Shown here: in pieces, positions 8,838 through 20,311 of the stretch
How positions within the stretch are numbered: the stretch's first letter is position 1
How the letters are laid out: every line of letters begins with the position of its first letter
NCBI GenBank assembly: GCA_902772585.1
Contig: CACYBB010000001.1
Span: 1-64,000 of the forward strand
Reading direction: 5' to 3'
Origin: an uncultured Bacteroidales bacterium
GTDB lineage: Bacteria; Bacteroidota; Bacteroidia; Bacteroidales; Bacteroidaceae
Length of the DNA stretch: 64,000 bases
Program-made: the position numbers and the translations under genes
The notes under the pieces: model-generated
The model's input: the letters and a program-made list of their open reading frames with translations, nothing else
Told to the model about the DNA's origin: nothing
The model's database searches: none

Positions 8838-9388
8838 TATGCTTCAGCAGGTGCTTCAGCAGCAGCCTCCTCAGCGGGAGCCTCTGCAGCAGCGGCAGCA
8901 GCTTCAGCCTCTGCCTTAGCAGCAGCCTCAGCAGCCTTCTTCTCAGCTACCTTCTTAGCAATCTCCTCGTTCAGTTTCTTCTCCTGAGCCAGCTCCTTAG
9001 CAGCAGCGTCCTTCTTAGCCTTAGCCTCGTCAGCAGCAACCTTCTCCAGGCCCTTCTGCTTGTCAGCCTTCCAAGCGTCGAACTTCTTCTGTGCTGTAGC
9101 CTCGTCGAAAGCGCCTTTCTTAACGCCACCCTTCAGGTGCTTCATCAAGTAAACGCCCTCACGGCTGAGGATGTTACGAACAGTGTCGGTAGGCTGTGCA
9201 CCAGTCTCGACCCAATAAAGTGCACGCTCGAAATTCAGGTCTACTGTGGCAGGGTTGGTGTTTGGGTTGTAAGTACCAATCTTCTCAGTGAAACGACCAT
9301 CACGTGGTGCACGAGCGTCAGCGATAACGATGCGGTAGAAAGCATAGCTCTTACGTCCGCCGCGCTGCAATCTGATTTTTGTTGCCAT
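8837..9388 (-). CDS. rpsP: 30S ribosomal protein S16 with long C-terminal tail
   Basis: 183 residues against roughly 80-90 in most bacteria. The first 90 residues are standard S16: [54 protein letters not shown]. After about residue 95 the protein becomes a highly charged helix, then an Ala/Glu-rich tail ([16 protein letters not shown] and similar). Bacteroidetes S16 proteins are commonly extended in this way. S16 binds 16S rRNA early in 30S assembly. A -7 box lies about 65 nt upstream, and a glycosyltransferase follows with a one-base overlap. Confidence 0.96.
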   Translation of the reverse strand: MATKIRLQRGGRKSYAFYRIVIADARAPRDGRFTEKIGTYNPNTNPATVDLNFERALYWVETGAQPTDTVRNILSREGVYLMKHLKGGVKKGAFDEATAQKKFDAWKADKQKGLEKVAADEAKAKKDAAAKELAQEKKLNEEIAKKVAEKKAAEAAAKAEAEAAAAAAEAPAEEAAAEAPAEA

Positions 9389-9454
9389 TGTTTAAATGTT
9401 TGATTTTGTTGTTAAAAAATTGAATTTCATGCTCTTATCTCGTAAAAGCGGGTG

Positions 9455-9462
9455 CAAAGGTA
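9455..9462 (-). promoter_or_regulatory. -7 box of the rpsP operon
   Basis: TACCTTTG on the minus strand, with about 60 nt of leader before rpsP. No -33 match was seen. Confidence 0.55.
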
Positions 9463-9517
9463 CGAAGAAAATAGGAATTCGTAATTCGTAATCGGGAATT
9501 AGTTCTCATTCTTAACC

Positions 9518-12606
<3,089 letters not shown>

Positions 12607-12641
12607 TATCTTGCCAAGAATATGACCAGAAACGAGAGAGA

Positions 12642-12671
12642 GGACTGACAAACGAAGTGTATTGTCAGTCC
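12642..12671 (-). terminator. Hairpin downstream of the bamD-rpoZ-DUF4293 operon
   Basis: GGACTGACAA (12642-12651) pairs perfectly with TTGTCAGTCC (12662-12671) around a 10 nt loop. There is no clear U tract on either side, so it may be a terminator or an RNA-stability element. Confidence 0.45.
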
Positions 12672-12678
12672 CCTCTTT

Positions 12679-12703
12679 GTGGGGTTGCAACGTGGGGTTG
12701 CAA
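12679..12703. repeat. Short tandem repeat GTGGGGTTGCAA
   Basis: Two copies of GTGGGGTTGCAA with a 13 nt period, between the hairpin and the DUF4293 gene stop. Function unknown. Confidence 0.5.
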
Positions 12704-12715
12704 GAGAGATGTTGG

Positions 12716-13066
12716 CTATCGTAGGCGGTCTGCGGCACGGACGAGTTTCTCGTCGGCTAGGACACCACGACGGGCCAGCAGGCAGAAGATGGCTGCAATG
12801 ATGGGCAGTGATGCCGTCATGGGCAGTGCATCGGAGAGTACTCCCTGCTGGATGAGTACGGCAAAGGCGACATACCATAAGATGTTGACCAACATGGCAA
12901 AGAGGCACATGGTGGCCTGCAGGGGGCGCTGTTTGAACATGAAGATGGCGATGAGCGCAATGGCTGATGCCAGTATCTGCATGCCAAAGAGTACCCAGCC
13001 CAGGAAATGTACCATGCCCAGTATGACTGCAATGAGCAGGAATACCGTTTGCTTGCGCTGAATCAT
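12716..13066 (-). CDS. DUF4293-type small membrane protein
   Basis: 116 residues starting MIQRKQTVFLLIAVILG, with four hydrophobic segments and a charged C-terminus (ARRGVLADEKLVRAADRLR). The start motif MIQRxQ and four-helix pattern fit DUF4293, a Bacteroidetes-restricted inner-membrane family of unknown function. I use the ATG at 13066, 16 nt after the rpoZ stop; a TTG at 13096 would overlap rpoZ. Third gene of the bamD-rpoZ operon. The conserved company suggests an envelope-related role, but nothing in the sequence shows a mechanism. Confidence 0.75.
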   Translation of the reverse strand: MIQRKQTVFLLIAVILGMVHFLGWVLFGMQILASAIALIAIFMFKQRPLQATMCLFAMLVNILWYVAFAVLIQQGVLSDALPMTASLPIIAAIFCLLARRGVLADEKLVRAADRLR

Positions 13067-13082
13067 GGTTGCTGACTGGGGG

Positions 13083-13421
13083 TTAGTCGTTGGCAACCTG
13101 CTGCTCGCGAATTGGGTCGCGCCAGTAGATCTTGTCTTCTACAAACTCCTGAGTAGCCAGCAGTGATGGCTTGGGCAACTTCTCGTAATAGCGTGAAATC
13201 TCAATCTGCTCGCGGTTCTCGAAGACTTCCTCCAGAGAATCATTGTAAGATGCAAACTCGGCCAGTTTCTTTGACAGGTCTTCCTTGATCTGAAGACTGA
13301 TCTGGTTGGCACGCTTTGAGATGATTGCTACGCTCTCGTAGATGTTGCCGGTCTCTTCGCAGAGATCCATGATGTTACGTGTAACGGTGTTAACCGGTGC
13401 TTTTGACTTCTTGTAATCCAT
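13083..13421 (-). CDS. rpoZ: RNA polymerase omega/Rpb6-like subunit
   Basis: 112 residues: MDYKKSKAPVNTVTRNIMDLCEETGNIYESVAIISKRANQI, then a helical stretch. The segment GNIYESVAIISKRANQI matches the omega/Rpb6 core that wraps the beta' C-terminus. Bacteroidetes omega proteins are divergent, about 110 residues long, and often annotated only as RNA_pol_Rpb6. It sits 9 nt downstream of bamD, as in other Bacteroidales as I recall them. Role: assembly and stability of RNA polymerase. Confidence 0.82.
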   Translation of the reverse strand: MDYKKSKAPVNTVTRNIMDLCEETGNIYESVAIISKRANQISLQIKEDLSKKLAEFASYNDSLEEVFENREQIEISRYYEKLPKPSLLATQEFVEDKIYWRDPIREQQVAND

Positions 13422-13430
13422 ATTATATAA

Positions 13431-14258
13431 TTAATCTTTTGTTATTGTCTTGCATTTTTCGATAAAATCCTGCGCAGTCTTGGCCTCCTTGGACTCAGGG
13501 AACTCATTGAGGAAACCATAGCACTCGTCCTCGGCATCGCGATAACGTTCTACCTTCTTCTCCTCAGAACTGTTCTTGGCAAGATAGTATTTACTCTTCA
13601 TGATGAGTACGGAGAAATCCTCACGCTTGGTGGTGTAAGGATAGGTCTTCAGTGCGTTCTGGGCAGTGATGATGCACGCCTCGTAGTTGGACTCGGTATT
13701 AGCATTGATGTTGCCAAAGTAGCCACCAAGGTTGTAGTAGAGCTTAGCAGAGAGCAACTCTTTCTGTACCAAGTTGTCCTGCAAGTCGAAAAGGCGCTTC
13801 TGTGCCACCTCGCGGAGTTTTGAGTCGGGGAAGTAGTCAATGAAGTTCTGATACGCGGTGATGGCACCTACGGTAGGTGTCTGGTCGAGACGAGGCTCTG
13901 GGACACTCTCGTAGAGTGACTGTCCAATATAGAATGCAGCCTGTTCGGCATAATCGCCCTTGGGATAGCTCTGGAAATACTTCTTGAAGGTCTGACTGGC
14001 CGACTCGTAGTCACGATTGTTGTAATCTGCCAACGCCAACATATAGAGACTCTCCTGAGCAGCACCACGGCCTTTCTGTGCGATGACGACGTCCTGCAGT
14101 AACATGGAGGCCTGATTGAACTTGCCCATAGCGAAATACTGCTTGGCACACTCATACTTATAGGAGGTGTCTGTGGACTTGTATATCTGTGCAAACTCAT
14201 TGGTACAACCTGTCAACAAGGCTGCTGCCAAAAGTGTGAGAAAAACGTTCTTCTTCAT
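13431..14258 (-). CDS. bamD: Outer membrane assembly lipoprotein BamD
   Basis: 275 residues. Lipoprotein signal MKKNVFLTLLAAALLTGC, with the lipidated Cys at about 18, followed by TPR-like helical repeats: YKYECAKQYFAMGKFNQASMLLQDV, YMLALADYNNRDYESASQTFKKYFQSYP, and DAEDECYGFLNEFPESKEA. This matches BamD/YfiO, part of the BAM complex that inserts outer-membrane beta-barrels, such as the two porins in this window. The ATG at 14258 is chosen; the TTG at 14282 lies in the promoter box. First gene of bamD-rpoZ-DUF4293. Confidence 0.9.
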   Translation of the reverse strand: MKKNVFLTLLAAALLTGCTNEFAQIYKSTDTSYKYECAKQYFAMGKFNQASMLLQDVVIAQKGRGAAQESLYMLALADYNNRDYESASQTFKKYFQSYPKGDYAEQAAFYIGQSLYESVPEPRLDQTPTVGAITAYQNFIDYFPDSKLREVAQKRLFDLQDNLVQKELLSAKLYYNLGGYFGNINANTESNYEACIITAQNALKTYPYTTKREDFSVLIMKSKYYLAKNSSEEKKVERYRDAEDECYGFLNEFPESKEAKTAQDFIEKCKTITKD

Positions 14259-14279
14259 GCGATATTCGAAATTGACGTG

Positions 14280-14311
14280 CAAAATTACACATTTCCGTTG
14301 AGAAAAACAAA
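14280..14311 (-). promoter_or_regulatory. Promoter of bamD
   Basis: On the minus strand TTTG (14308-14311), 20 nt, TAATTTTG (14280-14287). Consensus spacing. Confidence 0.78.
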
Positions 14312-14361
14312 GTTTTTTGATAAAAATTAGGATTCAGGGCATGGAATTAGGAATAATTTTG

Positions 14362-14369
14362 TAATTTTG
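14362..14369 (+). promoter_or_regulatory. -7 box of uvrB
   Basis: TAATTTTG only 8 nt before the uvrB ATG at 14378, predicting a leader of a few nucleotides at most. No -33 match. Confidence 0.55.
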
Positions 14370-14377
14370 CACAACTT

Positions 14378-16393
14378 ATGGACTATATTCTGACTTCACA
14401 ATACAAACCAACGGGTGACCAACCCGAAGCCATCCGCCAGTTGACGGACGGCATAAAACGTGGCGACAAGGCACAGGTGTTGCTGGGCGTGACGGGTTCG
14501 GGTAAGACGTTTACCATTGCCAACGTCATTGCCAATGTTGGCAAGCCTGTACTCATCCTATCGCACAACAAGACGCTGGCGGCCCAGTTGTATGAGGAAA
14601 TGAGAGGATTCTTTCCTGAGAATGCGGTAGAATATTATGTTAGTTATTATGATTACTATCAGCCAGAGGCTTATCTGCCCACTACCGATGTCTACATTGA
14701 GAAAGACTTAGCTATCAATGAAGAGATAGACCGATTGAGACTCAGTGCGGTAAGTGCTTTGATGTCAGGACGAAAAGACGTCATCGTTGTATCATCAGTT
14801 TCATGCATTTATGGTATGGGAAGTCCCGTAGCCTTGAACGAGAATATCATCGAGCTACATCGTGGACAGATTCTGGACCGTAATGCGCTGTTAAGAAAAT
14901 TAGTAGGCGCTCTATATGTTCGTAACGACCTGGAACTGAAGCGTGGATGCTTCCGCGTGAAGGGTGATACGGTGGATGTGGCAATGGCCTATTCGGAGGC
15001 TGTCTTGCGTATTACTTTCTGGGACGACGAGATAGACACGATAGAAGAGTTGGACAGTATGGATATGACGCGACTGGCCTCGTTTGATGAGTATAAGCTC
15101 TATCCTGCCAACCTCTTTACCACCACGCAGGAACAGACCAATATGGCCATCCGAATGATTCAAGACGATTTGGTGAAGCAGGTGGCGTTCTTCGAAGAAC
15201 AGGGCGATGCCATCAAGGCCCAACGTATCAAGGAACGCGTGGAGTACGATATGGAGATGATTAAGGAACTGGGCCACTGCTCGGGCATTGAAAACTACTC
15301 GCGCTACTTTGACGGACGACAGGCAGGCGAGCGCCCCTACTGTCTGTTGGACTTCTTCCCTGACGATTTCCTGCTGGTTATCGACGAGAGCCACGTTTCA
15401 GTGCCGCAGATTGGTGCGATGTATGGTGGTGACCGTGCCCGCAAGACCAATCTTGTAGAGTATGGTTTCCGTCTGCCTGCTGCTTTTGACAATCGTCCGC
15501 TGACGTTCGAAGAATTCAAGGAGTTGACGCCTCAGGTCATCTACGTTTCTGCCACCCCTGCCGACTACGAGCTGGAGGAGGCAGAGGGCGTTGTCGTGGA
15601 ACAGGTTATCCGTCCTACGGGATTGCTCGACCCAGAGATAGAGGTGCGACCTACGGAGAACCAGATAGACGACCTGATGGATGAGATACAACAACGTATA
15701 GAGCACAAGGAGCGTGTGTTGGTAACAACGTTAACGAAGCGTATGGCCGAGGAGCTCAGCGAGTATCTGCTGAATCACGATGTAAAGACGACCTATATCC
15801 ATAGTGAGGTTACCACACTGGAACGCGTAAAAATACTGGAGAACCTGCGCAATGGCACCTTCGACGTGTTGGTAGGTGTGAATCTGTTGCGTGAGGGACT
15901 GGACTTACCAGAGGTATCGTTGGTAGCTATTCTGGATGCTGACAAAGAGGGATTCCTGCGTTCACATCGCAGTCTGACGCAGACGGCAGGACGTGCCGCC
16001 CGTAACGTGAACGGCAAGGTTATCATGTATGCAGACACTATTACCCGCTCCATGCAGCAGACCATCGACGAAACGCTGCGTCGTCGTACAAAGCAGCTGA
16101 AATACAACGAGGAGCACGGTATCACGCCCACACAGATTAAGAAGGCGCTGACTGTTTCGCTGGTTGATTTGGAGAAGGAAGCCAATGGACAGCCAACAGC
16201 TAATAGCCAAAAGCTGTCTGCTGCTTTTGCTGCTGACCCGATTATCGAACAGATGACGCGTCCACAATTGGAAAAGAGCATTGCAGAGACTACTCGTCTG
16301 ATGAAGGAGGCTGCCAAGAAACTGGATTTCTTGCAGGCTGCGCAGTATCGCGACGAGATTATCAGACTGCAAAAGGAGCTGGAGTTGAAGTAA
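14378..16393 (+). CDS. uvrB: Excinuclease ABC subunit B
   Basis: 671 residues, the normal UvrB length. Walker A GVTGSGKTF at about 37-45; the beta-hairpin region with YYVSYYDYYQPEAYLPTTDVYIEKD; Walker B LLVIDESH; helicase motif VSATPADYELEEAEG; motif VI QTAGRAARN; and a C-terminal UVR domain (LEKSIAETTRLMKEAAKKLDF) that contacts UvrC. UvrB verifies damage and loads UvrC in nucleotide excision repair. It is divergent from bamD. A short NGQPTANSQKL insert (16183-16214) before the UVR domain derives from an intergenic-type micro-repeat. The mRNA is predicted to be nearly leaderless. Confidence 0.98.
   Translation: MDYILTSQYKPTGDQPEAIRQLTDGIKRGDKAQVLLGVTGSGKTFTIANVIANVGKPVLILSHNKTLAAQLYEEMRGFFPENAVEYYVSYYDYYQPEAYLPTTDVYIEKDLAINEEIDRLRLSAVSALMSGRKDVIVVSSVSCIYGMGSPVALNENIIELHRGQILDRNALLRKLVGALYVRNDLELKRGCFRVKGDTVDVAMAYSEAVLRITFWDDEIDTIEELDSMDMTRLASFDEYKLYPANLFTTTQEQTNMAIRMIQDDLVKQVAFFEEQGDAIKAQRIKERVEYDMEMIKELGHCSGIENYSRYFDGRQAGERPYCLLDFFPDDFLLVIDESHVSVPQIGAMYGGDRARKTNLVEYGFRLPAAFDNRPLTFEEFKELTPQVIYVSATPADYELEEAEGVVVEQVIRPTGLLDPEIEVRPTENQIDDLMDEIQQRIEHKERVLVTTLTKRMAEELSEYLLNHDVKTTYIHSEVTTLERVKILENLRNGTFDVLVGVNLLREGLDLPEVSLVAILDADKEGFLRSHRSLTQTAGRAARNVNGKVIMYADTITRSMQQTIDETLRRRTKQLKYNEEHGITPTQIKKALTVSLVDLEKEANGQPTANSQKLSAAFAADPIIEQMTRPQLEKSIAETTRLMKEAAKKLDFLQAAQYRDEIIRLQKELELK
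16183..16214 (+). repeat. CCAACAGCTAATAGCC-type micro-repeat inside uvrB
   Basis: Low-complexity (AACAGC/AATAGCC) units encoding the linker between the helicase core and the UVR domain. In frame. Confidence 0.4.
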
Positions 16394-16452
16394 TCGGAAA
16401 AGAAATTAAGGGAAATTAAGTGAAATTATTTCTAAAGGAAAGAAAATATTAG

Positions 16453-16460
16453 TACCTTTG
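16453..16460 (+). promoter_or_regulatory. -7 box of the DUF4468-porin operon
   Basis: TACCTTTG, 27 nt before the ATG at 16488. Upstream there are three GAAATTAAG-like units (16401-16427) but no -33 TTTG. Confidence 0.55.
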
Positions 16461-16487
16461 CACGAAAATAATCAAACAATAGCAGAA

Positions 16488-17105
16488 ATGAAAAAGATTG
16501 TGATAGCCCTTCTGACCGTGTTGCCAATGGTTGCATGGGCACAAGACAACACTTGGGAAAAGCCCGAGGTAGAAGAAACAGAGGTTAAGAAAGAAGTAGT
16601 AAACAAAGATGCAAAATACCTGAAAGGTGCCGTTCCTGAAGTGGATGGAAAGGTGGTTTTCAGCACATCTATCAATGCTCCCGGAAAGTCGGCAAACCAG
16701 GTGTATGCTATCGTCAAGGCTTATCTGGAGAAAATGACGGGCGAGAAGAATCAGGTGGCTGCACGCATCGTTATTGACGACAAGGAGAAGCACGAACTGG
16801 GCGCAACGTTCAACGAGTGGCTGGTGTTCAAGTCGACAGCCATCATGCTGGACCAGACACGTATGCTCTACGTTATCAAAGCCAATTGCTATGATGGCAA
16901 GGCTGATATCCAAATGAGCAATATCCGCTATGTCTATGACGAGAACCGCAAGGCTCAGAATTATACTGCTGAGAACTGGATTAGCGACAAGGAGGCACTC
17001 AACAAGAAAGGGACCCGTGTATTGCCTGTCTCTGGTAAGTTCCGTCGTAAGACTATCGACCGCAAAGATTTCCTGTTCAACAAATTCGAGAGTCTGCTGA
17101 AATGA
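16488..17105 (+). CDS. DUF4468-type exported protein
   Basis: 205 residues with a signal peptide (MKKIVIALLTVLPMVAWA). The core KSANQVYAIVKAYLEKMTGEKNQ and MSNIRYVYDENRK resembles DUF4468, a Bacteroidetes family with a TBP-like fold and unknown function. It starts at the ATG at 16488. Its stop overlaps the start of the 56-residue gene in ATGA, and that gene overlaps the Porin_10 gene in the same way, so the three should be translated together. A periplasmic role connected to the porin is plausible but unproven. Confidence 0.78.
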   Translation: MKKIVIALLTVLPMVAWAQDNTWEKPEVEETEVKKEVVNKDAKYLKGAVPEVDGKVVFSTSINAPGKSANQVYAIVKAYLEKMTGEKNQVAARIVIDDKEKHELGATFNEWLVFKSTAIMLDQTRMLYVIKANCYDGKADIQMSNIRYVYDENRKAQNYTAENWISDKEALNKKGTRVLPVSGKFRRKTIDRKDFLFNKFESLLK

Positions 17106-17272
17106 GTCTGAAGGCTATTCGCAACTGGATGAACCTCATCTTCATACTGGGTGCACTCATCGGTATGTACGTCTTCTATAGCGTCAACCGTGAGACAGGA
17201 ACCTATATTATCCTGGCTGCGATGATACTGAAGTTCATCGAGTCGGGGTTGAGAATGATCAAGACGACATGA
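17102..17272 (+). CDS. 56-residue membrane peptide between DUF4468 and Porin_10
   Basis: A small frame starting MSLKAIRNWMNLIFILG with two hydrophobic helices (about residues 9-27 and 33-46), ending RMIKTT. The ATG overlaps the DUF4468 stop (ATGA at 17102-17105) and its own stop overlaps the porin start (ATGA at 17269-17272). Such double coupling supports a real gene. I do not recognise the family. The pattern suggests a two-pass inner-membrane peptide with the charged ends on one side. Confidence 0.72.
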   Translation: MSLKAIRNWMNLIFILGALIGMYVFYSVNRETGTYIILAAMILKFIESGLRMIKTT

Positions 17273-19629
17273 GCATAAGAAGAAGCATACTATATTTTCT
17301 GCTGACAGCCTGCATGACCACCATGCAGGCTCAAACGATTCAGGAGATGGATGGTAATGGCAATGTCACCAATACCTATGGTGTCAATGGCAGCTTCAAT
17401 CCCAACAAACGCGACTCACTGGGCAGTAACAAGGAAATTCCCAGGGGCGTTTGGGCGTGGACGGTAGACCGCCATTTTGGTGATATCACCCCTTGCGAAC
17501 TCGACACGATGCCACACCTCTACCAGAACAGCATCTACAATACGGGACTCTATGGTGAATATAACTCCATAGGTAGCAACTATACCACCCGTCTGAGTCG
17601 TATCTTCATTGATCGCAAGCCTCTTAGCGAGTTCTATTTCGTTGATGGCTACGACTATATGCGCAAGGAGCCCAACGAATTTCTCTTTCTGAACACGTTG
17701 TCGCCCTACACCAACATCAGCTACGACAACTGTGGTGACAAGCAGAACGGAGAAGACCATATCGATGCAAAGTTTGCCGTCAATGCCAACAAACGACTGG
17801 GGTTCGGCTTCGACCTGGACTACTATTATGCACGAGGATACTATAAGAACCAGAACGTGTCACATTTCCGTGCCTCGCTGTTCGGGTCGTATCGTGGCGA
17901 CCGTTACCAGATGCACCTGTTAGCCACCAGTTATCAGCACAAAGCCAACGAGAATGGTGGTATCACCAACGACAACTACATCACCCATCCGGAGCTCTAT
18001 ACTGAGCAGTACTCGGAGAGTGAGATTCCTACGGTGCTGGAGAGGAACTGGAACCGTAACACATCACAGCATTTGTTTTTATCGCACCGCTACAACATCG
18101 GTTTCTACCGCAAGGTGAAGATGACCGACGAAGAAATCAAGGCCCGTCAGTTTGCTGCTGCATCGGCAAAGGCTAATGCCAAAAGCAATGATTTGATCTT
18201 AGGCGATGAGAAAGATGCTTCGCTGGGCAGACCAAGCGACGTTCCTCTGGGTGATGTTCCTGCAGGACGTCCTGCTGACGCAAAGATTATGGGTAACGAA
18301 CCTGGGAAAGAACCTCAAAAACAAGAGGCGGACACCACTCGCATCAAGATAGACTCTGCAGAGTCGCTTGACAGTGTGCTGGCCATTCATCACGAGCAGG
18401 ACAGTCTGGAGCAGTATATGAAGCGTGAGTATGTACCTGTGACTAGCATCATCCACACGCTGGATATCAACAATCACAACCGCATCTACCAGGCATATGC
18501 TACCCCCAAGAATTACTATGCCGACACGTATTATGATACGGACTACGAGGGTGCTTATGCTGGTGAGGGTATCTACGACAAGTATAAGTTCACTAGCATC
18601 AAGAATACCTTCGCTCTGGCGTTGCTCGAAGGTTTCAATAAATATGTGAAAGCGGGTCTGAAGGGTTTCATTGCCTACGAGAAACGCTACTACCAGATGC
18701 CCTATCTGGAGGCGGGTGCTACAGGTTATCATCTGGAGCGCGACTCTGAGTACGACCTGACGTTTGGTGGTAAACTGTCAAAGACGCAGGGACGCACCTT
18801 CCACTTCAATGTTGGCGCAGAGATCGGACTGGCTGGTGCTGACCCTGGAAAGTTGGACTTAGACTTCAGTACCGACCTGAACTTCCCCTTATTTGGCGAT
18901 ACCGTTCGTTTGGCAGCAAAGGCTAACTTCACACGAAAGACACCTGGATACTTCCTGCGAAACTACCATTCCAAACACTTATGGTGGAACACGTCGCTGA
19001 GCCCCGAGACACGTACCCATCTGGAGGGTGTCTTCTCCTACGATAAGACGCACACAACGGTGCGTGTGGCTATTGACGAAATTCAGAACTACACGTATCT
19101 GGGCATGAATTACATCAATAACGACACCACACGCCTGGCGTTGACTGCTGGCGTTAATCAGGAAACATCTAACATCAACGTACTGACCCTGCAGCTGAAA
19201 CAGGACTTCATATTGGGACCGCTCAACTGGGAGAACATCATCACCTACCAGAATGCCAGTCAAAAGAGTGTGTTGCCACTGCCCACGCTGAATATCTTCA
19301 CAAACCTCTTCCTGAAGTTCAAGATTGCTAAAGTGCTGACGGTGGAACTGGGTGGCAGCATGACTTACTTCACCAAGTACGAGGCTCCTGACTATTTGCC
19401 GCAACTCAGTCAGTTTGCTATTCAGGAGAATGGTGCCAGCCAGGTGAAGATAGGTGGTTATCCCTTCATCGATGTCTATGCGAACATGCACCTGAAGCGT
19501 GCCCGTTTCTTCATTGCCATGAACCACATTAACGCAAGTTCTGGTTCAAAGGACTATTTCCTGACTCCCCACTACCCCACCAACACGCGCATCATGCGAG
19601 TGGGCGTATCGTGGAACTTCTATAACTAA
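17269..19629 (+). CDS. Putative outer-membrane porin, Porin_10 type
   Basis: 786 residues; signal peptide MSIRRSILYFLLTACMTTMQA. A large beta-barrel with many aromatic strand ends (GFDLDYYYARGYYKNQ, YHSKHLWWNTSLSP, RVGVSWNFYN at the C-terminus). The N-terminal plug-like part RGVWAWTVDRHFGDITP and LSEFYFVDGYDYM matches the Bacteroidetes Porin_10 family. Residues about 285-370 are a charged, low-complexity insertion (KANAKSNDL, DEKDASLGRP) that likely forms a surface or periplasmic loop. Substrate unknown. Translationally coupled to two small upstream genes. Confidence 0.8.
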   Translation: MSIRRSILYFLLTACMTTMQAQTIQEMDGNGNVTNTYGVNGSFNPNKRDSLGSNKEIPRGVWAWTVDRHFGDITPCELDTMPHLYQNSIYNTGLYGEYNSIGSNYTTRLSRIFIDRKPLSEFYFVDGYDYMRKEPNEFLFLNTLSPYTNISYDNCGDKQNGEDHIDAKFAVNANKRLGFGFDLDYYYARGYYKNQNVSHFRASLFGSYRGDRYQMHLLATSYQHKANENGGITNDNYITHPELYTEQYSESEIPTVLERNWNRNTSQHLFLSHRYNIGFYRKVKMTDEEIKARQFAAASAKANAKSNDLILGDEKDASLGRPSDVPLGDVPAGRPADAKIMGNEPGKEPQKQEADTTRIKIDSAESLDSVLAIHHEQDSLEQYMKREYVPVTSIIHTLDINNHNRIYQAYATPKNYYADTYYDTDYEGAYAGEGIYDKYKFTSIKNTFALALLEGFNKYVKAGLKGFIAYEKRYYQMPYLEAGATGYHLERDSEYDLTFGGKLSKTQGRTFHFNVGAEIGLAGADPGKLDLDFSTDLNFPLFGDTVRLAAKANFTRKTPGYFLRNYHSKHLWWNTSLSPETRTHLEGVFSYDKTHTTVRVAIDEIQNYTYLGMNYINNDTTRLALTAGVNQETSNINVLTLQLKQDFILGPLNWENIITYQNASQKSVLPLPTLNIFTNLFLKFKIAKVLTVELGGSMTYFTKYEAPDYLPQLSQFAIQENGASQVKIGGYPFIDVYANMHLKRARFFIAMNHINASSGSKDYFLTPHYPTNTRIMRVGVSWNFYN

Positions 19630-19654
19630 TCTCGTAATAACGTTATAACGTAAT

Positions 19655-19672
19655 CACGAAGGAGCAAAGACT
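19655..19672 (+). promoter_or_regulatory. Strong Shine-Dalgarno upstream of the HD gene
   Basis: AAGGAG at 19660-19665, 7 nt before the ATG at 19673. Such a good anti-SD match is unusual here, where most genes have none. The palindrome CGTTATAACG lies just upstream (19641-19650). Confidence 0.6.
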
Positions 19673-20311
19673 ATGACGAACAACCCCTCACTTGACCTCG
19701 TAGAATTCATTGAGTCACAGATTCTGCCTCGTTATGCAGACTTCGACAAGGCACACAACATGGAGCACGTTACGCGCGTCATCCGTCGTTCGCTGGATAT
19801 GGCGCGCAAGACGGGTGCTGACCTCGATATGGCGTATACCATTGCTGCCTACCATGACTTAGGACTCTCGGGACCTCGTGCTGTTCATCATCTGGCTGGT
19901 GGAAAGATTCTCATGAGTGATGCACGTCTGAAGCGCTGGTTCTCAACAGAACAATTGCAGATGATGAAGGAGGCCGTTGAGGACCATCGTGCATCAGCAT
20001 CTCGTTCCCCACGCAGCATCTACGGAAAGATTGTGGCTGAAGCAGATCGCGACATTGAGCCAGAGACCGTCATACGTCGTACCATCCAGTATGGTTTGGC
20101 CAACTACCCAGAGCTGGATACGGAGGGACATTGGCAACGTTTCATGAAGCACATGGACGAGAAATACTCCGTCAACGGCTATATCCGTCTGTGGATACAG
20201 GGATCTGAGAATGAGCGCAAACTCAACGAACTGCGCCAGCTGATTGCGGAGCCAGAGAAGATGCGCCCCATATTTGACAGATTATTTGCTGAAGAAAAAT
20301 GGACGAAATAA
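19673..20311 (+). CDS. HD-domain phosphohydrolase
   Basis: 212 residues of the HD superfamily. Metal-binding residues are visible: H28-N-M-E-H32, the doublet H61-D62 (AAYHDLGL), H72-H73, and a later acidic site in AEADRDIEPE. HD enzymes hydrolyse phosphoester bonds in nucleotides or signalling molecules; the substrate here cannot be named. It lies 43 nt after the porin gene and overlaps menA by 13 nt, so HD and menA are co-transcribed. It has one of the few clear Shine-Dalgarno sequences in the window. Confidence 0.8.
   Translation: MTNNPSLDLVEFIESQILPRYADFDKAHNMEHVTRVIRRSLDMARKTGADLDMAYTIAAYHDLGLSGPRAVHHLAGGKILMSDARLKRWFSTEQLQMMKEAVEDHRASASRSPRSIYGKIVAEADRDIEPETVIRRTIQYGLANYPELDTEGHWQRFMKHMDEKYSVNGYIRLWIQGSENERKLNELRQLIAEPEKMRPIFDRLFAEEKWTK

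Noticed and set aside
8771-9403. Long plus-strand frame antisense to rpsP
   Set aside because: Ser/Leu-rich mirror of the Ala/Glu tail of S16; no promoter and the minus-strand gene is certain.
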